NCBI RefSeq assembly: GCF_002284565.1 | Contig: NZ_NPKI01000015.1 | Coordinates: 496,001 to 560,000 of the forward strand | DNA: 64,000 nt | Direction: 5' to 3' | Origin: Mesorhizobium mediterraneum | GTDB lineage: Bacteria > Pseudomonadota > Alphaproteobacteria > Rhizobiales > Rhizobiaceae | In this document: positions 26,092-33,316 of the stretch, one piece after another | Layout of the letters: every line of letters begins with the position of its first letter | How positions within the stretch are numbered: the stretch's first letter is position 1 | Notes under the pieces: generated by a model | Databases searched by the model: none | What the model saw: only the letters and a program-made list of their open reading frames with translations | What the model was told of the DNA's origin: nothing | Program-made: the position numbers and the translations under genes

Positions 26092-27762
26092 CTAGCTTTG
26101 GCCGCGTTTGGCCTTCTCTTCATTCGCCAGATACTGGTGAACGAACGCGATCGCCATGCTCCCTTCTCCGACCGCTGACGCAACCCGCTTGACAGGACTC
26201 AAGCGTACGTCGCCGCAGGCAAAGATTCCGGGCGCGCTGGTTTCGAGCAGATAGGGGTCGCGGTCGTGCGACCAGCCACCTGCCTTCTTCACATCATCCC
26301 CGGTCAGCACATATCCGCGTGCATCGCGCACGACATCGGTCGGCAGCCACTCGGTCTCTGCGTTGGCGCCGATGAAAACGAACAGCCCGCCGCAATCGTA
26401 CCGGCTCACCTCGTTGCTGGCTTTGTCGAGAATATCGATCGCCGTCAGGTGAGTCTCGCCGTGCACGGCCTGGACTTCGGATCGAAGCTGGACTTTTACG
26501 TTCGATTTCGCCCTGAGCTGCTCGATCAGATAGTGAGACATGCTGTCTGCAAGGGACGGGCCGCGCACGAGAAGTGTCACGCTGCGCGCATGGCCCGAAA
26601 AATGCAGTGCTGCCTGGCCGGCCGAGTTGCCGGCGCCGATCAGGAAGACGTCCAGTCCATGGGTGGTGCTTGCCTCGCTGCGCGCGGCTCCATAATAGAC
26701 GCCCTTGCCGATAAGCCGATCGAACCCGTCGATGCCGAGACGACGCCATGTCACGCCTGTTGCAAGAATGAGGCTGCGCGCCCGCACGACATCGGTGCCG
26801 TCGAGAAACAGATCGTGCGTGGTCGGATCGATGCCGGCGACGGAGCGGGTGACCAGGATTTCGGCGCCCAGCCGTCTTGCTTGCTGCAGCGCGCGACTGG
26901 CCAGTTCATCGCCGGAAATTCCGCTGGGAAAGCCGAGATAGTTCTCGATCCGTGACGATGTCCCCGCCTGTCCGCCAGGCGCCTCGCGCTCGACGACGAT
27001 CGTGCGCAGCCCCTCCGAGGCCCCATAGACCGCCGCGGCAAGGCCGGCCGGCCCGCCACCGACGATCGCCACATCGTACTCGGCGCCGCGCGGGCGCGTC
27101 TGCAACCCGAGGCGAATGGCAAGATCGCGCACGGCAGGACTTTCCATGATCTCTCCGTCCGCCAGCCGGGCAACGGGACCATCGAGAGCCGGCCGGCCCG
27201 TGGCGGACCAGAAGGCCTCGGCATCCGCCGTGTCGGGCAACAGCCAGGTGAATGAGATCTGGTTGCGGGCCAGAAACCGGCGCAGCTCCCCGCACGCCGT
27301 GTCCCAGCGATGGCCGACCAGTGTCACGCGCGGCTTCTGCGGCTCGGCGGTGATGCTCTGCAGCCCGCCCATCCGCTCGCGGGCAAGCGCGCTGACCTTC
27401 TGGGCCACGTCCTTTGAAACCGCCGCGATGGAATAATATTGCTGGACCTCGAGGCGCATGACGCGAGACGGTTCGGCGGCGCGATACCCGCCCGGAAAAC
27501 CTGAGCCCAGGGCAATCGGCACCTCACCGAATATCGTTCCCGGCAACCGCCAGCCGAGCGTCCGCTCGACGCCGTCGAAGGTCTTCACGACTTCGATCTT
27601 GCCGGCGAGAACCGCAAACAGCGCGGCCTCTCCACCCTCGTGAACGGCGAACTCTCCGGGGCTGAGATGGAGGTCGGCCGCCGTCCGCGCCAGCCGCTCC
27701 AGCTCGCCCGCAGGCAAACCCGAAAACAACGGGATTGCTTCCACTTCATCAATTGTCAGCAT
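26092..27762 (-). CDS. cNMP-binding/glutaredoxin-like/FAD-dependent oxidoreductase fusion (thioredoxin-reductase-like)
   Basis: 556-aa three-part protein. Residues 1-125 are a cyclic-nucleotide-binding-type beta roll (LHLSPGEFAVHEGGEAALFAVLAGK). Residues 145-220 look like a glutaredoxin-type fold (RVTLVGHRWDTACGELRRFLARN). Residues 228-550 are a thioredoxin-reductase-like FAD/NAD(P) domain, with FAD motif YDVAIVGGGPAGLAAAVYGAS, NAD(P) motif VFLIGAGNSAGQAA and FAD-tail ATSAPGIFACGDVR-like SAPGIFACGDVR. The redox CXXC expected after the GVYY segment is replaced by GAARSEA, so it cannot be a normal thioredoxin reductase. A GST gene lies upstream on the same strand. Confidence 0.85.
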   Translation of the reverse strand: MLTIDEVEAIPLFSGLPAGELERLARTAADLHLSPGEFAVHEGGEAALFAVLAGKIEVVKTFDGVERTLGWRLPGTIFGEVPIALGSGFPGGYRAAEPSRVMRLEVQQYYSIAAVSKDVAQKVSALARERMGGLQSITAEPQKPRVTLVGHRWDTACGELRRFLARNQISFTWLLPDTADAEAFWSATGRPALDGPVARLADGEIMESPAVRDLAIRLGLQTRPRGAEYDVAIVGGGPAGLAAAVYGASEGLRTIVVEREAPGGQAGTSSRIENYLGFPSGISGDELASRALQQARRLGAEILVTRSVAGIDPTTHDLFLDGTDVVRARSLILATGVTWRRLGIDGFDRLIGKGVYYGAARSEASTTHGLDVFLIGAGNSAGQAALHFSGHARSVTLLVRGPSLADSMSHYLIEQLRAKSNVKVQLRSEVQAVHGETHLTAIDILDKASNEVSRYDCGGLFVFIGANAETEWLPTDVVRDARGYVLTGDDVKKAGGWSHDRDPYLLETSAPGIFACGDVRLSPVKRVASAVGEGSMAIAFVHQYLANEEKAKRGQS

Positions 27763-27854
27763 GGTCCCTCGCGGGAGCCAATTAGCGTTTTTTTCCCGTT
27801 TTGATCAACAGAAAAAGGGCGGAGTCTCGCTTTTGCTTTAGGTTGTGAGGAGAT

Positions 27855-28508
27855 TCATGCTGGCTTGCCCTGACCCGAAACCGGCGGCAATTCAGGCGCA
27901 TCCAGCCCTTTGAAGGGATCGCGCCAGGCATCGATTTCTTCCAACTGACGATACCAGCGGCTGACAGACGGATAATCATCGAGCGGCAATCTGGCGACAT
28001 CGTTGAACGGCAGAAACGTCGCCATTCGAAAGTCGGCATAGGAAACCGAATTCTCGACCAGCCATTCTCGCTCCGAAAGCGCGGCCTCGAGTGTTGCAGC
28101 GGCAGTGCGGAAGTCTCTCAGGCCCTCCTCAACCCGGCCCTGATCGATCGGGCCGAGCCCATATCGCTGTTTGGTCCCGCGTTCGAAATGCACGACGTCG
28201 CAAGCTCTTGCGAAGTTCTCTTTACCCCAACTGAGCCATCGGATCATCTCGGGTTCGTCGTCGCCGGTGCGCCAGAGATCCGAATGCGCGTCGCGTGAAA
28301 GCCGGCAGGCGATGGCGTCGGCCTCCCAGAGGCTTTTTCCCGAGCCTACAAGTATGGGCAATGAAAGATTGGGATTTAGCGGGCGATATCGCTCGGCCTG
28401 CCCGGGAGCGAAGGGGGAGGCGAATTCAAACTCGACCTTTGCGTCGAGATAACGGGCCACCGCGACCGTGAGGCGAGGATTGGGATTGCGGCTGAAGAAC
28501 AGTTTCAT
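27855..28508 (-). CDS. Glutathione S-transferase family protein
   Basis: 217-aa GST-like protein. The N-terminal thioredoxin-fold domain starts at MKLFFSRNPNP and has the cis-Pro/glutathione region (NLSLPILVGSGKSLWEADAIACRLS). The helical C-terminal domain (about 90-205) includes LVENSVSYADFRMATFLPF, a typical GST N-capping region. The ATG has an AGGA Shine-Dalgarno; the longer open frame runs into the next gene region. Its own position between two metabolic genes gives no substrate. Detoxification or redox role is inferred. Confidence 0.85.
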   Translation of the reverse strand: MKLFFSRNPNPRLTVAVARYLDAKVEFEFASPFAPGQAERYRPLNPNLSLPILVGSGKSLWEADAIACRLSRDAHSDLWRTGDDEPEMIRWLSWGKENFARACDVVHFERGTKQRYGLGPIDQGRVEEGLRDFRTAAATLEAALSEREWLVENSVSYADFRMATFLPFNDVARLPLDDYPSVSRWYRQLEEIDAWRDPFKGLDAPELPPVSGQGKPA

Positions 28509-28585
28509 TCCTGTCTGTCCTTGAATGGTACGGTTCGACCCTTTGACACCTTGAACCGGCCGCGTGGCCCGGAACTGGTCGCCAC

Positions 28586-29563
28586 CTAAGCCGCCGCCAT
28601 GATCTCCGCATAGGTGGCGAAATCGACATTGCCGCCGGACAGCACCACGGCAACGCATTTGCCTGATAGCTCGATCTCGCCCGACGATAGCGCGGCCAGC
28701 CCGACGCTGCCGCCAGGCTCGACCACCAGCTTGAGGTGGGCCATGGCGTCGCGCATCGCCTGTGCCGCTGCCTTGTCGGAAACGGCAATGCCGCCGGCGA
28801 GATTCCTGCGGTTGATCTCGAAGGTCATCGCGCCCGGCTCGGCGGTGAGGAGCGCGTCGCAGATCGACGTGTGGCCGGGTTCGATCGAAACCCGAGCACC
28901 TTTGGCCAACGAACGACAGGTGTCGTCGAAATGCTCGGGTTCCACCGCCCAGACGGCCGTATCAGGTGATGCATCCTTGACCGCGATGGAGATGCCGCTG
29001 CTCAAGCCGCCGCCGCCGCAGGGAATGACGATCGCGTCGAGACTCACGCCGAGCGCTTTCGCCTGCGCCATCAGTTCGAGGCCGATCGTGCCCTGGCCGG
29101 CGATGATGGCCGGATCGTCGAATGGCGGGACCAGGACCATGCCCCGGTCCATATAAGGGCGAACCACCGCCATGCGGTCATCGCGGAAACGGTCGAACGG
29201 AACCACTTCCGCTCCCATCTTCCTGACATTGCCGACCTTCATGGCCGGCGCGTCAGTGGGCATGGCGATGACCGCCTTGACCCCGAACATCGCCGCCGAC
29301 GCGGCGACACCTTGCGCGTGGTTGCCCGACGAGAAGGCGACGACGCCACGGCTGCGTTCTTCCTCGGTGAGCGAAGACAGTTTGTTGTAGGCGCCGCGGA
29401 ACTTGAACGAGCCGGTGCGCTGCAGCGTCTCCGGCTTGAACAGGATCCTGGCGCCGAAGCGCTTGTTCAGCTCCGGCGATTCGATCAGCGGCGTTTCGAC
29501 GATCAGGCCGGACAATCGTATTGCTGCGGCGTGGATATCGGCGATGCCGGGAGGCGAGTTCAT
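28586..29563 (-). CDS. Threonine dehydratase / serine racemase-type PLP enzyme
   Basis: 325-aa fold-type II PLP enzyme, the size of catabolic threonine/serine dehydratases and serine racemases; it lacks the ACT regulatory domain of biosynthetic IlvA. The PLP lysine is in TGSFKFRGAYNK near residue 51, SSGNHAQGVA holds the substrate loop, and the phosphate-binding PCGGGGLSSG is near 180. Start at MNSPPG was chosen for its AGGA-like upstream site; an in-frame Met 10 codons earlier is possible. Exact substrate (L-Thr, L-Ser, or hydroxyaspartate) is not resolvable by eye. Confidence 0.88.
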   Translation of the reverse strand: MNSPPGIADIHAAAIRLSGLIVETPLIESPELNKRFGARILFKPETLQRTGSFKFRGAYNKLSSLTEEERSRGVVAFSSGNHAQGVAASAAMFGVKAVIAMPTDAPAMKVGNVRKMGAEVVPFDRFRDDRMAVVRPYMDRGMVLVPPFDDPAIIAGQGTIGLELMAQAKALGVSLDAIVIPCGGGGLSSGISIAVKDASPDTAVWAVEPEHFDDTCRSLAKGARVSIEPGHTSICDALLTAEPGAMTFEINRRNLAGGIAVSDKAAAQAMRDAMAHLKLVVEPGGSVGLAALSSGEIELSGKCVAVVLSGGNVDFATYAEIMAAA

Positions 29564-29710
29564 GGCGAGGTCCTGCGAAGTGAGATCGCCCATGGTGCAC
29601 GGAAAGCAGGGCCGCGCACCACTGAAAAAATGTGACCGACACAATTCGTCGATTGCGAGACGAGCGTGTTGCCTTATCAGCGCCCCCGACGTTTGCGATT
29701 GGCCGAAGCC

Positions 29711-30034
29711 TCACCCCAAAAGCGTCCGTCGCCGCTTGGCGCCACCCATCTTGCGCCAGTTGTTGAAGCGATGGGTGGCGGCGGCGAAGGAGATCTTCAT
29801 CTGCTGGGCAACCGAATAGCGCGACTTGCCCTCGTCGAACATGCGGTAGCAGCACTCGACGCCCTCCTCGGTCAGCTTGCCGTCGGGGGCCTTGTTGTGC
29901 GGATTGGCGGGATCGAATTTTTCGACCTGCTGCTCGACCAGGCCTTTCAGGCGCTGCAGGTCGGCCTCGATATTGGCGATGAGGTCGAGAACAGGTTTCG
30001 GGTCAAACGCATGGGTGGGCTGCTTTGCCGGCAT
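29711..30034 (-). CDS. Conserved hypothetical protein with helix-turn-helix-like C-terminus
   Basis: 107-aa basic protein I do not recognise by name. The N-terminal half is a predicted helix with coiled-coil character (LDLIANIEADLQRLKGLVEQQVEKF). The C-terminal half (KSRYSVAQQMKISFAAATHRFNNWRKMGG) has the spacing of a helix-turn-helix, so DNA binding is possible. GC at third codon positions matches neighbours. It is divergent from the iron-related mbfA, with two palindromes in the 177-bp gap; co-control is possible but unproven. Confidence 0.7.
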   Translation of the reverse strand: MPAKQPTHAFDPKPVLDLIANIEADLQRLKGLVEQQVEKFDPANPHNKAPDGKLTEEGVECCYRMFDEGKSRYSVAQQMKISFAAATHRFNNWRKMGGAKRRRTLLG

Positions 30035-30073
30035 CTACGGATTCCTTTCTCTTGGCTTAGGTTCAGCTATATA

Positions 30074-30087
30074 GGTGAACATTCACC
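30074..30087. promoter_or_regulatory. 14-bp perfect palindrome in the hypothetical/mbfA divergent region
   Basis: GGTGAACATTCACC, arms of 6 bp around CA, in an AT-rich patch 40 bp before the start of the leftward small gene. Looks like an operator for that gene; binding protein unknown. Confidence 0.4.
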
Positions 30088-30175
30088 AATAGTTAAGGGC
30101 GGCGGAGGATCCCCAGAGCCAATAATTTTGAACCTCCGGGCGATGGGTGCGATTGACCAACGGCGCACCAGACCA

Positions 30176-30198
30176 TAGTTTAGAACTATTCTAAACTA
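30176..30198 (+). promoter_or_regulatory. Iron control element (ICE/Irr box) before mbfA
   Basis: Perfect 10-bp arms TAGTTTAGAA and TTCTAAACTA around CTA. The core TTTAGAA-N3-TTCTAAA matches the rhizobial iron control element bound by Irr, as I remember that consensus. It ends 13 bp before the ATG and abuts the AGGG Shine-Dalgarno, so bound Irr would block transcription, as known for mbfA genes of Bradyrhizobium and Agrobacterium. Confidence 0.85.
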
Positions 30199-30211
30199 GG
30201 GTGAATTTCTC

Positions 30212-31195
30212 ATGCTTTCCCGTGTTTTCGGCTTTGGCCGCCGTCCCTTCGAATCGCTCTCGGAGCAAGAGATCCTGGCGCTCGCCATCTCTTCCGAGGA
30301 AGACGACGGGCGTATCTACCGGGCCTATGCCGATGGATTGGCAGATAGTTTTCCGCATTCGGCCAAGGTGTTCGAGGAGATGGCCGAGGAGGAGGACGGC
30401 CATCGCGACTCGCTGATCGAGCTTCACCGCGAGCGTTTCGGCGAGCGCATTCCGCTGATCCGGCGCGAGCATGTGAAAGGTTATTACGAGCGCAAGCCGG
30501 ACTGGCTGGTCAGGCCGCTCGGTATCGAGCATGTGCGCCAACAGGCCGAGTCGATGGAGCGGCAGGCGTATCTGTTCTACGTCGAGGCGGCGAAACGCAC
30601 CAGCGATGCCTCGACGCGAAAGCTGCTCGACGATCTGGCGGTGGCCGAACAAGGCCACGAGACGCAGGCGCAGCGGCTGGAGCAAAAGCATGTGCCGGGC
30701 GCGGTGAAGAACGAGGAAGCCGCGGCCGAGCAGCGCCAGTTCATCCTGACCTATGTGCAACCGGGACTGGCCGGGTTGATGGACGGATCGGTGTCGACGC
30801 TGGCGCCGATCTTTGCCGCCGCCTTCGCCACGCACGACACGTTCCAGACCTTTCTGGTCGGGCTTGCCGCCTCGATCGGCGCCGGCATCTCGATGGGCTT
30901 CACCGAGGTGGCCTCCGACGACGGCAAGCTGTCGGGCCGCGGCTCGCCGGTGAAACGCGGGCTGACAGTCGGCATCATGACCATGCTGGGCGGCCTCGGC
31001 CACGCGCTGCCCTACCTCATCCCGTTTTTCTGGACGGCGACGATTGTCGCTGCGGTCGTGGTGTTCTTCGAGCTATGGGCGATCGCCTTCGTGCAGAACC
31101 GCTACATGCAGACGCCGTTCTGGCGCGCCGCCTTCCAGGTGGTGCTGGGCGGCGCGCTGGTGTTTGCGGCCGGCGTGCTGATCGGGAATGCTTAG
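30212..31195 (+). CDS. mbfA: Membrane-bound ferritin-like iron exporter MbfA
   Basis: 327-aa fusion of an N-terminal ferritin-like four-helix domain (about 1-145) with a C-terminal VIT1/CCC1-type membrane domain (about 155-327). Ferroxidase-type ligands are visible: Glu20, Glu29/30, and the EEMAEEEDGHRD box with His64, with a second set in EQGHETQAQR. The membrane part begins YVQPGLAGLMDGSVSTLAPIFAAAF and contains GISMGFTEVASDDG, the VIT1 metal signature. MbfA exports or buffers excess iron and protects from peroxide in rhizobia. Placement directly after a perfect ICE palindrome supports Irr repression under low iron. Confidence 0.93.
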   Translation: MLSRVFGFGRRPFESLSEQEILALAISSEEDDGRIYRAYADGLADSFPHSAKVFEEMAEEEDGHRDSLIELHRERFGERIPLIRREHVKGYYERKPDWLVRPLGIEHVRQQAESMERQAYLFYVEAAKRTSDASTRKLLDDLAVAEQGHETQAQRLEQKHVPGAVKNEEAAAEQRQFILTYVQPGLAGLMDGSVSTLAPIFAAAFATHDTFQTFLVGLAASIGAGISMGFTEVASDDGKLSGRGSPVKRGLTVGIMTMLGGLGHALPYLIPFFWTATIVAAVVVFFELWAIAFVQNRYMQTPFWRAAFQVVLGGALVFAAGVLIGNA

Positions 31196-31201
31196 CTCGA
31201 T

Positions 31202-31350
31202 CTTTCCTTCTCCCCTTGTGGGAGAAGGTGATTGGCGCGTAGCGCCAAGACGGAAGAGGGGTGTTGGACGGGTCGCAGTCGGTGCCAAGCTGGAACACCC
31301 CTCATCCGTCGCCTTCGGCGACACCTTCTCCCACAAGGGGAGAAGGAAAG
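31202..31350. repeat. Dispersed repeat with perfect 29-bp inverted ends
   Basis: About 149 bp flanked by perfectly complementary 29-bp arms, each itself containing a CTCCC..GGGAG hairpin, between two convergent genes. It resembles the non-autonomous palindromic repeats (CTTCTCCCC...GGGGAGAAG) frequent in Mesorhizobium. It likely also serves as a convergent terminator. Confidence 0.75.
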
Positions 31351-31365
31351 GCCGCATAGTCCCAC

Positions 31366-31710
31366 TCACCCATGCACCACCCGGCTGTCCTCAGGCGCCT
31401 CGGCCCGTTCGGTCAGGCCATAGTCGCGCACGACATGGGCGATGCGCAGACGATAGTCGGCAAAGATGCCGCCACGGCCGGCCTTCTGCGCCCGCCTATG
31501 TTCCTCCGTGTTGCGCCAGGCCTTCACCGCCTCCTCGTCGCGCCAGAACGACAGCGACAGGATGCGATTCGGGTCAGTGAGGCTCTGAAAGCGCTCGATA
31601 GTGAGAAAACCGTCGATGCCGTCGAGCAGCGGGCGCAGGTCGGCGGCGAGGCCGAGATAGGCATCGCGCTTGCCCGCTGCCGGCTCGACCTCGAAGATGA
31701 CGGCGATCAT
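31366..31710 (-). CDS. Antibiotic biosynthesis monooxygenase (ABM) domain protein
   Basis: 114-aa dimeric alpha-beta barrel protein of the ABM family (MIAVIFEVEPAAGKRDAYLGLAADLRPLLDGIDGFLTIERF, then RILSLSFWRDEEAVKAWRNTEEHRRAQ). Family members act as small monooxygenases, haem-degrading enzymes or stress proteins. The start overlaps the stop of an upstream NIPSNAP gene by 4 bp, so the two barrel proteins are made together. No haem-specific residues could be assigned by eye. It ends near the repeat next to mbfA. Confidence 0.85.
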   Translation of the reverse strand: MIAVIFEVEPAAGKRDAYLGLAADLRPLLDGIDGFLTIERFQSLTDPNRILSLSFWRDEEAVKAWRNTEEHRRAQKAGRGGIFADYRLRIAHVVRDYGLTERAEAPEDSRVVHG

Positions 31711-32039
31711 AATTTCACCAGAGAGGCATGCGGCCCGGACGCCAGCTTCAGGAACATGCGATCCTCCTTCAGGATGAATCTTTCACGCCGCGCGAACTCG
31801 TAATTCGCCTTGCCGACCGGATCGGCGGCCAGCCTGGCACGGTAGGCCTCGTAAGCCGCCAAGCTGTCGATGTTGTAGGCGGCGTAGGCGGTCGTGGCCG
31901 AGCCTTCATGCGGAGCAAAATAGCCGATCAGATCGGCGCCGCAGCGCGGAATGGCCTGGCCCCAGTTACGGGCATATTCCTCGAACGCCGCCTTGCCGAA
32001 CGGGTCGATCTCGTAGCGGATGAAGCAGGTGATGGTCAT
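31707..32039 (-). CDS. NIPSNAP-family dimeric alpha-beta barrel protein
   Basis: 110-aa NIPSNAP-type protein (MTITCFIRYEIDPFGKAAFEEYARNWGQAIPRCGADLIGYF, then YEAYRARLAADP) that begins a two-gene unit with the ABM protein downstream. The biochemical role of bacterial NIPSNAP proteins is poorly known; stress or small-molecule binding is often suggested. Start ATG follows AAGGAG (on the minus strand) about 6 bp upstream. Confidence 0.85.
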   Translation of the reverse strand: MTITCFIRYEIDPFGKAAFEEYARNWGQAIPRCGADLIGYFAPHEGSATTAYAAYNIDSLAAYEAYRARLAADPVGKANYEFARRERFILKEDRMFLKLASGPHASLVKL

Positions 32040-32134
32040 CTTTTGTCTCCTTGCTGAATTTGGTTCGTTGCGCCGATAGTTCGAGCGGGGTCGAAACGTT
32101 CAGCGGATCGATGTGCTAGGCAATTTCTCCGGTG

Positions 32135-32356
32135 TCATGCTTGCCAGAAGGATTTCGCGCATTCGTGGCGAACGTCTTCCGGCGTCAGGCCAAGGTCGCG
32201 CAAAAGATGCTCGTCGATCTCGGCAAGGTCGAGGCGCTGCAGATAGCGGTCGTGCCACCGCGCCAGAAGCCGCAGTCGGCATAAGGCGATGAATGGAAAT
32301 GGTCGGCGGCGGAAGCGGCTGACAGACACGGCGTTGGGGGCGGCTCTTGCGGTCAT
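32135..32356 (-). CDS. DUF1127 (YjiS-like) small protein
   Basis: 73-aa basic protein with a C-terminal DUF1127 domain: RWHDRYLQRLDLAEIDEHLLRDLGLTPEDVRHE. Short DUF1127 proteins are abundant in alphaproteobacteria; some bind RNA and affect phosphate or C1 metabolism through sRNA turnover. Divergent from the ArsR regulator with a 68-bp shared gap. Other small arginine-rich neighbours would be hard to see; this one is well supported by the domain. Confidence 0.88.
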   Translation of the reverse strand: MTARAAPNAVSVSRFRRRPFPFIALCRLRLLARWHDRYLQRLDLAEIDEHLLRDLGLTPEDVRHECAKSFWQA

Positions 32357-32424
32357 CGTCGTCTCCTTGATCTGAGCCGAGAATAGTGTTTATCTGACAA
32401 GAATGCTTCGATGACGGACGAACT

Positions 32425-33099
32425 ATGCGTGAAGGACCAGACATAGCCCGCATCGCCAGCCTGGTCGGCGATCCGGCGCGGGCGAACATGCTGACCGCGC
32501 TGATGGGCGGCACGGCGTTGACGGCGAGCGAACTGGCGCTCGAGGCCGGTGTGTCGCTGCCGACTGCCAGCTCGCATCTGTCGAAACTGATGGAGGGCGG
32601 GCTGCTGACGCTGGCAAGCCAGGGGCGGCATCGCTATTACGGCCTCGCCGGGCCGCAGGTGGCTGGCATGATCGAAGCCATCACCGGTGTCGCCGCAGCG
32701 GTCGGGCCGCAGCGGGTCCGGCCGGGTCCCCGTGATGCGGCCATGCGCGTGGCGCGTGTCTGCTACGACCACCTCGCCGGAGAACAGGCCGTGGCGATGC
32801 TCGACCGCCTTGTCGCTCGACAAGTGCTCCTGCGCGACGACAAGGAGATCAGGCTTGGGCCGTCGGCCGCCTCGTATTTTGCCGCGATTGGCATCGATGT
32901 CGAGAGCAAGGCGCGACGACCGGTGTGCCGGGCGTGCCTCGACTGGAGCGTGCGGCGCTCACATCTTGCCGGCACGCTGGGCGCCGCCATTCTCGACAAG
33001 ATCCTCGCCGAAAAATGGGCAAGGCGCGAGAAGGACAGCCGCGCGGTTGTGTTTTCGCCGACGGGGAGGCAGGCGTTCGAGAGGGTGTTTCTGGCTTGA
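32425..33099 (+). CDS. ArsR-family transcriptional regulator
   Basis: 224-aa regulator. The winged helix spans about 10-95 (LVGDPARANMLTALMGGTALTASELALEAGVSLPTASSHLSKLMEGGLL), an ArsR-type HTH. The C-terminal half contains VCRACLDWSVRRSHLAGTLGAAILDKILAEKW, with a CRAC cysteine pair that might bind a metal or sense oxidation. Such two-domain ArsR proteins often control neighbouring transporters, but only DUF1127 is adjacent here. Target unknown. Confidence 0.87.
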   Translation: MREGPDIARIASLVGDPARANMLTALMGGTALTASELALEAGVSLPTASSHLSKLMEGGLLTLASQGRHRYYGLAGPQVAGMIEAITGVAAAVGPQRVRPGPRDAAMRVARVCYDHLAGEQAVAMLDRLVARQVLLRDDKEIRLGPSAASYFAAIGIDVESKARRPVCRACLDWSVRRSHLAGTLGAAILDKILAEKWARREKDSRAVVFSPTGRQAFERVFLA

Positions 33100-33116
33100 A
33101 AGATTTGCCGGTATTG

Positions 33117-33170
33117 TCCTGGGGCGGGGCAGGGGCGAAGCGACGTGGCGGAGACCCCAGTATCCATGCC
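33117..33170. repeat. Dispersed repeat type A (GGGGCRGRGCARGRGCGAAGCGAC...)
   Basis: Shares a GGGGC..GCGAA.CGACG.GGCG.AGACCCC pattern with the element at 52863-52925 read on the opposite strand. Short non-coding repeat of the rhizobial type. Confidence 0.55.
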
Positions 33171-33215
33171 GAAACTTTCGATCGTCGCGGCGGCGCATAA
33201 CGTTGCGAGACGTCA

Positions 33216-33270
33216 GCGGGACAGCGCCCCCCCTTTGTCCGGCAGGACAGAGGGGGGCGTGAAGGATCGC
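33216..33270. repeat. Dispersed repeat type B (GCGGGACAGCGCCCCCC...)
   Basis: Matches the pieces near 45635 and 45754 (shared GGACAGCGCCCCCC, CAGGACAGAGGGGGGCG and GTGAAGGATCGC strings). Palindromic C/G-rich core. Lies between the ArsR gene and the end of ligD. Confidence 0.65.
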
Positions 33271-33316
33271 CGGCGCTCGTTCTCGCGCTCGCTCAGCCTG
33301 GAACGAAGCCAATGAA

